Source: CAZGNZ01 sp964527215 (lineage in GTDB: Bacteria; Fidelibacterota; Marinisomatia; SCGC-AAA003-L08; JACNLC01). Taken from it: a stretch of DNA of 64,000 nt. Each line of letters starts with the position of its first letter. Within the stretch, counting starts at the first letter, position 1. This document shows positions 53,996-62,455 of this stretch, piece after piece. The DNA lies in NCBI GenBank assembly GCA_964527215.1, contig CAZGNZ010000018.1, forward strand, positions 20,684 through 84,683, given 5' to 3'. The translations under genes and the position numbers were made by a program. The notes below the pieces were generated by a model. That model saw only the letters and a list, made by a program, of their open reading frames with translations, did no database searches and had not been told where the DNA came from.

Positions 53996-56236
53996 GTGAA
54001 TAAGACAAACAATATACTGATCTTTCTGGCTCTCGTCTTGTCAGCGATTCATGCAGATGATAATTCCTGGATGGTGTATGATGACACGGAAGTCTCCATT
54101 GTGCAGATTGAAATAGATCCTGAAGCGCTTGCCTGGATTTATAATAATCCGGAAAGCGACAGCCTGCACCTGGCCCAGTTTCATTTTCACAATGCCCATA
54201 TCGATGAGGCCGTGACCGACATCGGATTTCGACTGAGGGGCAATACTTCCCGCCAGGCATTAAAAAAATCCTTTAAAATATCCTTTAATACATTCGCCCC
54301 GGGACGGCAGTTTTACGGTCTGGATAAAATGAATCTGAATGGCGAGCATAATGATCCGGCCATCGTCCGGTCAAAACTGTGCTGGGACTGGTTTGGCGAA
54401 ATCGGACTGACGGCTTCCCGGGCAGCGCAGACAGCTGTGTACATTAACGGAAATTTCTACGGATTATACACCTCGGTGGAACACATCGACGAAGAATTCA
54501 TCAGTAGAAATTATCATGACGACAGCGGTAACCTGTGGAAATGTCTGTGGCCGGCAGATCTGACGTATCAGGGGCCCAATCCTGAAGATTATCATCCCTA
54601 TTTTGATGAAGTGCGTCCGTATCAGCTGAAAACAAATGTGGATGAGTATGACTATACAAACCTGGCGCATTTCATTGATATCCTGAACAACACTCCTGAC
54701 AATCAATTGACAGACTCACTGGAAACGGTGCTGGATGTACCGGATGTGCTGAAATATTTTGCCTCCAATGTTCTTCTGGGAAGCTGGGACGAGTACTGGT
54801 TCCTTATGAACAATTTTTATCTTTATCACCATCCGTCGAATCACAGAATGCATCTTATTCCTTATGACTACGACAATACGCTGGGAATTGACTGGTTTGA
54901 TATTGAGTGGGCAGAGACAAATCCATATGTGTTTCCTGTGATAGACGGAGGCCCCCGTCCTTTGGCCACACGCCTTCTGGATCAGTCCGGATATCATAAC
55001 CTGTACACACATTTTCTGTACCATTTTGCAGAGCACCTTCTTGATCCGGAATCATGGGCTTCCCGACTTTCTCAGTACAGAGCCGTAAATCTTCCCTGGG
55101 CTGAAATTGACAGCTTTCGCCGGCTGGACTATGGGTTTGATGATGACAGCGGAATTGAGGACTTCAGTCAGTCCTACGATCATCCCGACTATGAAAATCA
55201 GCATGTCTCACACAGTATTCTGCAGTTTGTCGAAATGCGTTCCGCCAGTATCAATCCGCACCTTTTTTACTTCAGTGCCCCGCCCGTCGTGTATCATCTA
55301 GAACTGATCCCTCCGCGGCCAACAGCGGAGGATACCATTCGGTTTGAAACGGCTGCATTTGATGAAGCGGGACTGACATTTGTACAGGTTCAGCTTGATT
55401 TTGATGATGGCGCCACTCAGTATCATCTGATGTCTCACCAGCCTGTTGCAGGTTCAGCTGTTCCTGAGGATGCCGACCGCTGGACAGTCAGTGTACCACC
55501 GTTGCCGGCAGGCACTGAAGTGCAGGTCAGAATTATCGCCATGGATCAATCAGGGAACAGTATTCAGTATCCCGGTGAACCGCTTGATCTGACTATCCCG
55601 CAGACTTTTCCCGTGTCTGTCGTCCTAAACGAGTTCATGGCCCGGAACGACACCACCATCAGCGATGAGTTTGGTGAGTTTGATGACTGGGTGGAATTAA
55701 AAAACACCACGGGGAGTGCTGTCGATCTCAATGGCTGGTATCTTTCCGACCGCAGCAGCAATTTGACAAAATGGCAGTTGAACGCCTCGAACCTGAACCT
55801 TCAGCCGGGTGCCTACCAGCTGATCTGGCTTGACGGACAGGATGAGCAGGGACCGTTTCATGCCGGTTTCAGACTGGATGGTGACGGGGAATTTCTGGCT
55901 CTGACGGCACCCGACGGAATTACGGTCATGGATTCGCTGTCATTTGGTCCGCAGGAAAACGATGTTTCTCTTGCCCGCATTCCGGATGGAACCGGTGATT
56001 GGCTGTTCTCAGATTCTCCCACACCGTATTCTTACAATCTTATCCTGACCGGTGTGCCGGGAGATATTAACGGAGATGAAACATTGGATGTACTGGATGT
56101 GGTTTTGCTGGCGGATTGGATTATCAGCGGAATCACTCCTTCTTCGGAGTTTCTGACAGTAACGGACATGTCCGAAGATAATACCCTTGATGTTCTGGAT
56201 ATAATCATTCTGGTGGATATGATACTCCACCCTTAA
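53996..56236 (+). CDS. Secreted CotH-kinase-like protein with lamin-tail and dockerin domains
   Basis: A 746-residue protein starting at GTG with a short signal peptide (NILIFLALVLSAIHAD). The CotH domain (about 25-400) shows FRLRGNTSRQALKKSFKI, KMNLNGEHNDP, a GLYTSVEHIDEEF segment, SWDEYWFLMNNFYLYHH and PYDYDNTLG, the metal/ATP-binding positions of CotH kinases. A lamin-tail domain follows (VVLNEFMARNDTTISDE ... WYLSDRSSN, about 541-680). The end is a dockerin pair (GDINGDETLDVLDVVLLADW, and EDNTLDVLDIIILV, from about 689). There is no T9SS sorting domain. It may phosphorylate surface proteins or act as an adhesin. Confidence 0.88.
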   Translation: MNKTNNILIFLALVLSAIHADDNSWMVYDDTEVSIVQIEIDPEALAWIYNNPESDSLHLAQFHFHNAHIDEAVTDIGFRLRGNTSRQALKKSFKISFNTFAPGRQFYGLDKMNLNGEHNDPAIVRSKLCWDWFGEIGLTASRAAQTAVYINGNFYGLYTSVEHIDEEFISRNYHDDSGNLWKCLWPADLTYQGPNPEDYHPYFDEVRPYQLKTNVDEYDYTNLAHFIDILNNTPDNQLTDSLETVLDVPDVLKYFASNVLLGSWDEYWFLMNNFYLYHHPSNHRMHLIPYDYDNTLGIDWFDIEWAETNPYVFPVIDGGPRPLATRLLDQSGYHNLYTHFLYHFAEHLLDPESWASRLSQYRAVNLPWAEIDSFRRLDYGFDDDSGIEDFSQSYDHPDYENQHVSHSILQFVEMRSASINPHLFYFSAPPVVYHLELIPPRPTAEDTIRFETAAFDEAGLTFVQVQLDFDDGATQYHLMSHQPVAGSAVPEDADRWTVSVPPLPAGTEVQVRIIAMDQSGNSIQYPGEPLDLTIPQTFPVSVVLNEFMARNDTTISDEFGEFDDWVELKNTTGSAVDLNGWYLSDRSSNLTKWQLNASNLNLQPGAYQLIWLDGQDEQGPFHAGFRLDGDGEFLALTAPDGITVMDSLSFGPQENDVSLARIPDGTGDWLFSDSPTPYSYNLILTGVPGDINGDETLDVLDVVLLADWIISGITPSSEFLTVTDMSEDNTLDVLDIIILVDMILHP

Positions 56237-56295
56237 CAGGATTTTTTTACGGAATTAATTTAAATCGATTGAAAAAAGAAAAGGATCACAGGAAT

Positions 56296-57042
56296 ATGGA
56301 TCGCAGACAATTCATAAAATCCACTTTGGGACTTGGTGCAGCCGGTTTGCTTCCCGGCCTGCTGACGGCTCAGGGTCAGGCAAAGGTTGTATCTTCCTTT
56401 GATATCTGGGAGCTGGTGGGAAAAACCAAACCGGCCCTGTACGGCGATGATTTTCGCCTTCGAAAGCTGGCGGCTGAGGCATTCAAGGATATGCGTGCGG
56501 ATGCCATGAAAGTTGGTATCAATATTTACTCACAGTCCAGTTACCGTGGATTTCAGCATCAGCTGCGCATCTGGAATTCCAAATTCAAGTCGCATATTGA
56601 AAAAGGTGCCGCGCCGGAGCAGGCCCTGGAAAGAAGTCTGCTTGATTCGGCTATCCCCGGAACATCCCGGCATCACTGGGGCACAGATTTAGACATGATC
56701 GACGCAGCCGTCATGCCGCAGCCTCTCCAGCGGCTGGAAATTCAAAATTTCAAAATGGGCGGTGCATACGAACATCTGGCGTTCTGGCTGAGTGAACACG
56801 CAATAAAGTACAATTATCATCTCACCTATACGGAAGATAAAACCCGGACCGGCTTCAAACATGAACCCTGGCAGTACAGTTTTGCCGAATTATCCGTGCC
56901 CATCATTCGGGATTTCAAACGTTCAAACTGGAAGCCGATCCTGAAAGACAACAGCATACTTGGCTATCAGCTTTTCACTACTGAATTTTTGACCTCCTAC
57001 GAGCTGAAGTACGTTCTGGGCATCAACCCCAAACTCAAATAA
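56296..57042 (+). CDS. D-alanyl-D-alanine carboxypeptidase (VanY/M15 family), Tat-exported
   Basis: A 248-residue protein. ATG 56296 is chosen because AGGAAT precedes it and a Tat signal starts there (DRRQFIKSTLGLGAAGLLPG). The M15 metal motif is complete: SSYRGFQHQ, the His/Asp in SRHHWGTDLDM, and His in KHEPWQY, with ATAxxx-like AIKYNYHLTY preceding it. By family it trims the terminal D-Ala of peptidoglycan stem peptides in the periplasm. It lies 59 bp after the CotH gene and 6 bp before hypF. Confidence 0.87.
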   Translation: MDRRQFIKSTLGLGAAGLLPGLLTAQGQAKVVSSFDIWELVGKTKPALYGDDFRLRKLAAEAFKDMRADAMKVGINIYSQSSYRGFQHQLRIWNSKFKSHIEKGAAPEQALERSLLDSAIPGTSRHHWGTDLDMIDAAVMPQPLQRLEIQNFKMGGAYEHLAFWLSEHAIKYNYHLTYTEDKTRTGFKHEPWQYSFAELSVPIIRDFKRSNWKPILKDNSILGYQLFTTEFLTSYELKYVLGINPKLK

Positions 57043-57048
57043 TCCGGA

Positions 57049-59295
57049 TTGAATCTGCTGAGACGGAAGGTAAAAATAACCGGGGCGGTTCAGGGTGTCG
57101 GATTCCGCCCTTTTGTTTACCGTCTTGCTTTGGAACTGAACCTGAAGGGGACGGTGGCCAACACAGCTGCCGGCGTATTTATTGACGTGGAGGGTTCATC
57201 CTCCGATATCGTTTCCTTCACGCGTCGGGTACAGGAAGAGGCCCCTTCCGTCAGTATGATAGAAAAAGTGGAATCCGTCGACATCTCGGATCCCGCCGGA
57301 TTTACCGAATTCACCATTATCCGCAGTGAGCATTCGGGTGACAGGACCGTGACCATTCTCCCGGATCTTGCCACCTGCCCCAAGTGTCTTGAAGACATTC
57401 GTGATCCTCAAAACCGCCGCTACCGGTATTCGTTCACCAACTGCACATACTGCGGACCGCGTTTTTCCATCATTCGTGATCTGCCTTATGACCGTCCTTT
57501 TACCGAAATGCATGAGTTTCAAATGTGCCCGGAATGCCGGAAAGAGTATGAATCGCCATTGGACCGGCGGTTTCATGCCCAGCCCAATGCCTGTCCGAAG
57601 TGCGGACCCCATCTGTCAGATGAAACCGGCACAGAACTTTCAGATAATGCCATTTTACGGGCGACCAGACGGAAGCTGGCAGACGGAGCCATCATTGCCC
57701 TGAAAAGCATTGGCGGGTTTCAACTGTTATGCAATGCTGCCAGCCATGAAGCCGTTCTTGAACTTCGACGCCGAAAGCAGAGGGAGGAAAAACCATTTGC
57801 CGTGATGGTGTCTGATTTGGAAACCTGCCGCCGCATATGCCATGTTTCCCGGGAGGAAGCCGATCTTCTGACCAGTTCTGCCGCACCCATTACGCTGCTG
57901 AAAACACGGACCGATCCGGAAATTATCATCTCCGACCTGGTGAATCCGGACAATCCCAATCTGGGGGTAATGCTCCCTTATACCCCATTGCATTCAATTC
58001 TGTTTGACGATCCGGAAGAAATCTGCCCAAAAGTACTGGTGTGCACTTCCGGAAATATGCATGATGAACCCATCGCCATTGACAATCAGGAAGCCAAGGC
58101 CAGGCTTCGGCATATAGCGGATGGATTTGTGTTTCATAACCGCGGTATAACGCGGCAGGTGGATGATTCGGTTGTAAGACATACTCTCTGCGGTACCCAG
58201 TATCTGCGGCGTTCGCGGGGATATGCGCCATTCCCTATCCTGCATGGAAAGATGTCTCCACCGATCCTCAGCGTGGGGGCACATCTTAAAAATACCATTG
58301 CATTGACTGCCGACGGACGTACCATTATCAGCCAGCATATCGGCGATCTTTCAAACACGGAAGCGTTCAGCGCATTTGAGCGTGCGGCAGCGGATCTGCC
58401 GCGGCTGTATCAGCTTGCCCCGGAAGCAACGGCCTGCGATGTCCATCCGGAATATACCTCCTCGGGCTTTGCGCATAAACTGGGTCTGCCTGTTATTGAA
58501 GTCCAGCATCATCACGCCCATATTGCAGCCGTCATGGCGGAGCACCGCATCAGCGAACCTGTATTTGGAATTTCATGGGACGGAACCGGACTGGGAGATG
58601 ACCAAACGATCTGGGGCGGTGAGTTCCTGATCTGCGAAAACGATACTTACCAACGGGTCGGGTATCTGAAGCCGTTCCCCCTGCCGGGTGGAGACAAGGC
58701 GGTAAAAGAACCGCGCCGAAGTGCTCTGGGACTGCTGCATATCCTTGAAAAGGACTTTAAATTCAGTCACGGATACAATTCGGATGAACTCAAGGTGGTT
58801 CGTCAGATGCTGGACCGCTGCATCAATACCCCGGTGACTTCCAGCATTGGACGTCTTTTTGACGGAGTTTCAGCCCTGCTGAACATAAGGCAGGTCACAC
58901 GGTTCGAGGGCCAAAGTGCCATGATGCTGGAATTTCAGTCTGCGGATACACGTGACCGCTATTCGATCGATTCCGACGGACCGGTTTGGGACTGGAGACC
59001 CATGCTTGAATGCATACTTTCTGATATCCGGAATCAACTACCGGTATCCGTCATATCGGGAAAATTCCACAACTCCCTGATTCACCTGATGACGGCTGCC
59101 GCTCAAAGCAGCGGACTCAAAAAGGTGGTTCTGGGAGGAGGTGTTTTTCAGAACCGTATTCTGCTAGAGCAGGGTACTGTTGCCCTGGAAAAGGCTGGTT
59201 TCAAGGTGTATCACCCAATTGCCGTACCTGTAAATGACGGTGGAATTGCTCTGGGTCAGGCTTGGATAGCTGCTCAGCGGATTGGAAACGGTTGA
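57049..59295 (+). CDS. hypF: Carbamoyltransferase HypF (NiFe-hydrogenase maturation)
   Basis: A 748-residue protein starting at TTG, 6 bp after the VanY-like gene. Domain order is the standard one: acylphosphatase (GAVQGVGFRPFVYRLA, about 10-90), two zinc fingers (CPKCLEDIRD ... CTYCGPRF, and CPECRKEY ... CPKCGPHL), YrdC-like domain (KQREEKPFAVMV), and a Kae1-like C-terminal domain (VQHHHAHIAAVMAEH, GISWDGTGLGDD, LGGGVFQNRIL). It makes the thiocarbamate on HypE that becomes the CN ligands of NiFe hydrogenase. No other hyp or hydrogenase gene lies in the window. Confidence 0.95.
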   Translation: MNLLRRKVKITGAVQGVGFRPFVYRLALELNLKGTVANTAAGVFIDVEGSSSDIVSFTRRVQEEAPSVSMIEKVESVDISDPAGFTEFTIIRSEHSGDRTVTILPDLATCPKCLEDIRDPQNRRYRYSFTNCTYCGPRFSIIRDLPYDRPFTEMHEFQMCPECRKEYESPLDRRFHAQPNACPKCGPHLSDETGTELSDNAILRATRRKLADGAIIALKSIGGFQLLCNAASHEAVLELRRRKQREEKPFAVMVSDLETCRRICHVSREEADLLTSSAAPITLLKTRTDPEIIISDLVNPDNPNLGVMLPYTPLHSILFDDPEEICPKVLVCTSGNMHDEPIAIDNQEAKARLRHIADGFVFHNRGITRQVDDSVVRHTLCGTQYLRRSRGYAPFPILHGKMSPPILSVGAHLKNTIALTADGRTIISQHIGDLSNTEAFSAFERAAADLPRLYQLAPEATACDVHPEYTSSGFAHKLGLPVIEVQHHHAHIAAVMAEHRISEPVFGISWDGTGLGDDQTIWGGEFLICENDTYQRVGYLKPFPLPGGDKAVKEPRRSALGLLHILEKDFKFSHGYNSDELKVVRQMLDRCINTPVTSSIGRLFDGVSALLNIRQVTRFEGQSAMMLEFQSADTRDRYSIDSDGPVWDWRPMLECILSDIRNQLPVSVISGKFHNSLIHLMTAAAQSSGLKKVVLGGGVFQNRILLEQGTVALEKAGFKVYHPIAVPVNDGGIALGQAWIAAQRIGNG

Positions 59296-59402
59296 TAATG
59301 GGGAATCTTCTCAACACTCACTGAATGCCAATGACACATCCGGAATACGAACTGTCTCAACTCTGGGGCAGGAGGGTTAATGAACTGCGGTCAGCCCGGG
59401 GC

Positions 59403-60611
59403 TTATTCTATCAGGCTCTGATGAGGCTGGGAAGCGGGAAGTTCTACCTGAAAATCAGTGCCTTCTCCCACTTTGCTGGTAACTGAAATTCGACCGTCAT
59501 GCTGCTCGATGATCCGTTTTACGATGGGCAGCCCCAACCCGGTACCCTTTTCCCGCTTGGAAAAGTAAGGTTCAAATATTCGGGAAAGATCTTCTTTAGA
59601 AATTCCCTTCCCGTTGTCACGTATTTGGATTCGAACCGTATGATCCACCAGCTTCGTGTTAATGGTGATTTTGGCATTCTTCTCACATGCCTGAATACCG
59701 TTTTGAACCAGATTGGTCATCACCTGCTTCAGTTGGAACTTGTCCGCCCGGATTTCTGAGATTTTCGGATCCAGATTCAATTCCACTTCTGCCCGGTCCA
59801 TGTATGGGGTTACAAATTCCTCAAGGCAGATATTCAGACTGACTTCCGTAAAATTGGATTTGGGCATCCGTGCAAACTGCGAAAATTCTACGGTCAGTTT
59901 TTTAAGGTTGGCCACTTCTTCCTTTATGACTTTGATAGATTCCGGAAAAACGTTTGCCAGATCATCCGATGATTTAAAATATTTATATTCCATTCTTTCA
60001 GTAGTCAAAAGGATGGGGGTGAGAGGATTTTTAATTTCATGGGCCATCACTCGTGCCATATCTTTCCACACGGCATCTTTCTCCGCCTGTATCAGTCTGT
60101 CCCGACTGGCAGCCAGTTCCTGGACCATCCCGTTAAATGAATGGATGAGATCATTGACGGGAGAGTAACGGCTTTCCTGAACGGAAACATTTAGATTGCC
60201 CTGGGCCAACTCCCGCGTCGCTTCCTGCAGACGGGCGATTGGGCGGGTGATGGCTTTGATGACCAAAATGGAAAAAATGAACATCACAATAATCAAAAAC
60301 GCCAGCATGAACATGGAATAATAGGCCATGTCCTTCCTGAAAAAAGTATTGCCCAGCTGCCTCTGGCGTTCATTGCTGATAATGGTCTGCAGACGGGATC
60401 TGAAATCGTCCTGGTTCTCGTCTGGAATAATGTCTCTGTACGCTTGGTAGATGTCGGAAATCTGATCTTCGACACTCACCGATTTCTGCCCTGTTATATA
60501 GTCCTGAAGTTTTTCCATGAAAAAGGAGCGATACAGAAGTACAGAGCTGCCGAGAATAATCAGCACCATAAATATGATCTGTGTAAGAAGGGAGGGAGAG
60601 CGGAATTTCAT
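59403..60611 (-). CDS. NtrY-like sensor histidine kinase
   Basis: A 402-residue inner-membrane kinase. Two helices (IIFMVLIILGSSVLLY, about 11-26, and MFMLAFLIIVMFIFSILVI, about 100-118) flank a short periplasmic sensor. HAMP follows (RPIARLQEATRELAQGNLNV). The phosphorylated His is in MAHEIKNPLTP (about 191), the HEIKNPLTP form used by NtrY/NtrB kinases. The ATP domain has LVQNGIQACEKN, IRDNGKGI and GTGLGLPIV. Its start overlaps the DUF4390 gene by 4 bp. No NtrX-type regulator is adjacent. Confidence 0.9.
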   Translation of the reverse strand: MKFRSPSLLTQIIFMVLIILGSSVLLYRSFFMEKLQDYITGQKSVSVEDQISDIYQAYRDIIPDENQDDFRSRLQTIISNERQRQLGNTFFRKDMAYYSMFMLAFLIIVMFIFSILVIKAITRPIARLQEATRELAQGNLNVSVQESRYSPVNDLIHSFNGMVQELAASRDRLIQAEKDAVWKDMARVMAHEIKNPLTPILLTTERMEYKYFKSSDDLANVFPESIKVIKEEVANLKKLTVEFSQFARMPKSNFTEVSLNICLEEFVTPYMDRAEVELNLDPKISEIRADKFQLKQVMTNLVQNGIQACEKNAKITINTKLVDHTVRIQIRDNGKGISKEDLSRIFEPYFSKREKGTGLGLPIVKRIIEQHDGRISVTSKVGEGTDFQVELPASQPHQSLIE

Positions 60612-61180
60612 TTCTCGAATATTTCCGCTGTGAAAATATCCGTTGAAATTTCAGGCTTAATGCTGTTCCAGTAGAACATCAGATTCAATTCCTGATCCAT
60701 TTCAGGCATATAAATTTTATCCATGTATGCTGTGATTTTTATATAATACTGTTCATTTCGGTTCAGTAAATCTTTTGACAGCAGTGCGTAGCCCTGAACG
60801 GATGACATCAGGATTTTGGCTGTATCCAGTGTCTCGCAGTCTAAAAGCTCTTCCGCTTCCGAATGTCGAATGCTGTAATCCCTGTCAAGCACATCATAAG
60901 TCAGTTCACGAAACAGACTCTGCTGATAGAATGGCAGATCTGAATCTTCAAAGAACAGCTGGATTTTATAGTGGATTCTGATGGGTTGACCCGTGTGAAA
61001 GATTTCATCCAGATCTTCAGAAAAGCAGTTTTCCAACTGTGCGGAAACATAAATCGTTTCTCCTCTGGCAAATACATCGATCCCGGAAAACTCTGCATTC
61101 ACCCCGGATATGGTGGAATAGAACATTGATCCCACCGTGATGATACCCGTAATAACTGATTTTGTGAACCCCTCGAACAT
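60608..61180 (-). CDS. DUF4390-type exported protein upstream of an NtrY-like kinase
   Basis: A 190-residue protein with one hydrophobic N-terminal segment (VITGIITVGSMFYSTISGV). Repeated beta-strands with polar turns (GETIYVSAQLENCFSEDL ... IRIHYKIQLFFE) and LFRELTYDVLDRDYSI match DUF4390, whose members lie beside NtrY-like kinases in other bacteria. The ATGA overlap with the kinase supports joint function, perhaps signal perception at the membrane. No biochemical role is known to me. Confidence 0.65.
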   Translation of the reverse strand: MFEGFTKSVITGIITVGSMFYSTISGVNAEFSGIDVFARGETIYVSAQLENCFSEDLDEIFHTGQPIRIHYKIQLFFEDSDLPFYQQSLFRELTYDVLDRDYSIRHSEAEELLDCETLDTAKILMSSVQGYALLSKDLLNRNEQYYIKITAYMDKIYMPEMDQELNLMFYWNSIKPEISTDIFTAEIFEK

Positions 61181-61552
61181 AGCTACTCTGTGTATTGTGT
61201 ATATACTGCCTGAAAAATCAATTTATTCACGCGGAATAGGTAAGCAGTACAATCTGAAAAATTACAGGATTTTTCCTTAGCAAAGCCAATTTTGATTCAT
61301 TGGAATGTCTGATTTATGAGTGACTCCATAATCTTCGCAAAAAAACATGTATTGTTTCTTTGCGGAGTAATGAATGTATCTGTTCAGGTTGTCGCATTTC
61401 TCGGATGAGAGTCGGATTCGATAAACAATAACATGACGAATGAACCTTGAAAATGGTTGCCTACAATAATGCAGGGTTTAAAATTCCCTCATATCTGTTG
61501 ATTGGGAAAGCTGCTGCATCATGAGTGATGGATTTCACGCACAATGTAACGC
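61181..61552. other. Intergenic region, no gene recognised
   Basis: This 372-bp AT-rich gap lies between the end of the universal-stress/transporter pair and the DUF4390 gene, both read leftward. An imperfect hairpin CTTCGCAAA ... TTTGCGGAG is seen at about 61333-61362. It presumably contains the promoter of the DUF4390-kinase operon. Confidence 0.5.
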
Positions 61553-62446
61553 CTAATTCTGCTCAGATGCCACAATCAGAACGGGACAATTGGCTTTTTG
61601 AGCTGTATGGATGGCTTTGCTGCCGCTTATGAATTTAAAAAATTCATTGCGGGTGCCTTTACCCATTATTATGATGTGATTGCCCCCTGCATTCTCAACA
61701 AACACATCCGTGGGATTTCCGAATTTATATGATACAGAATACGGTATTTTCTGCAGACTGAGATATTTCTGGGCCCAGCGGGAGGCAGTCCGGTAACCTT
61801 TCCCGAAGAATCCTTTACGCTTTGATACTGTGATCACGTTGACGGGAGCCTCAAATTCCTTTGATACGCTGGCACCAAAAATAACCGCCCGTTTTGTGGC
61901 CGGGGAATCGTCCACGCAGAGCAGAATATTGTAGTCCCATGACGGATTGAAGTTTTTAACCACCAGAATGCTGGTATTCAGAAACTGAATCAGCTGATGT
62001 GTGCGCCGCCGAGTGCTGGGTTCCCGGATGATGGCCAGTTCATAGTCCCGCAGTTCTATCTCCTTCTTCAACTCATTCAGCATGGACCCTTCTCTGAGAA
62101 TCAACCGGATTTTCTCACCGGACACATCCGGCAGAATCATGCGGACACGATCCTTTTCCTCGACCAGATCGGAAGGATCAAAATCCGGAATATTTTCTCC
62201 CAGAAATCCAAAATCCCGAATGGCATTGAATGCCCACTGCAGCACACTGATACCGGGATGGAAAATATTCCATTCCGCAAGTGACCGCCGTGCCAAAGCC
62301 ACTTCATTGGCAATAATACCCCGCGGTCTCTGACCCACATAAATCACAGAGATATCAGCGGAAAAGCCGTGGGCAATATCCACTCCGATTCTGAGCAAAT
62401 TTTTGGATTCTTCGGTGGTATCTTTTACAGGAATCAGAAAACGCAT
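61553..62446 (-). CDS. Tandem-domain universal stress protein (UspA family)
   Basis: A 297-residue cytoplasmic protein made of two Usp domains. The first begins RFLIPVKDTTEESKNLLRIG; the second starts about residue 168 (DYNILLCVDDSPATKRAVIFG) and ends GKGTRNEFFKFISGSKAIHT then ANCPVLIV, the ATP-binding Gly-rich loop of the UspFG type. The gene lies 9 bp after the SLC13-type transporter gene and is co-transcribed. Usp proteins next to transporters often regulate them, which is the likely role here. Confidence 0.87.
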   Translation of the reverse strand: MRFLIPVKDTTEESKNLLRIGVDIAHGFSADISVIYVGQRPRGIIANEVALARRSLAEWNIFHPGISVLQWAFNAIRDFGFLGENIPDFDPSDLVEEKDRVRMILPDVSGEKIRLILREGSMLNELKKEIELRDYELAIIREPSTRRRTHQLIQFLNTSILVVKNFNPSWDYNILLCVDDSPATKRAVIFGASVSKEFEAPVNVITVSKRKGFFGKGYRTASRWAQKYLSLQKIPYSVSYKFGNPTDVFVENAGGNHIIIMGKGTRNEFFKFISGSKAIHTAQKANCPVLIVASEQN

Positions 62447-62455
62447 AGTATAATC

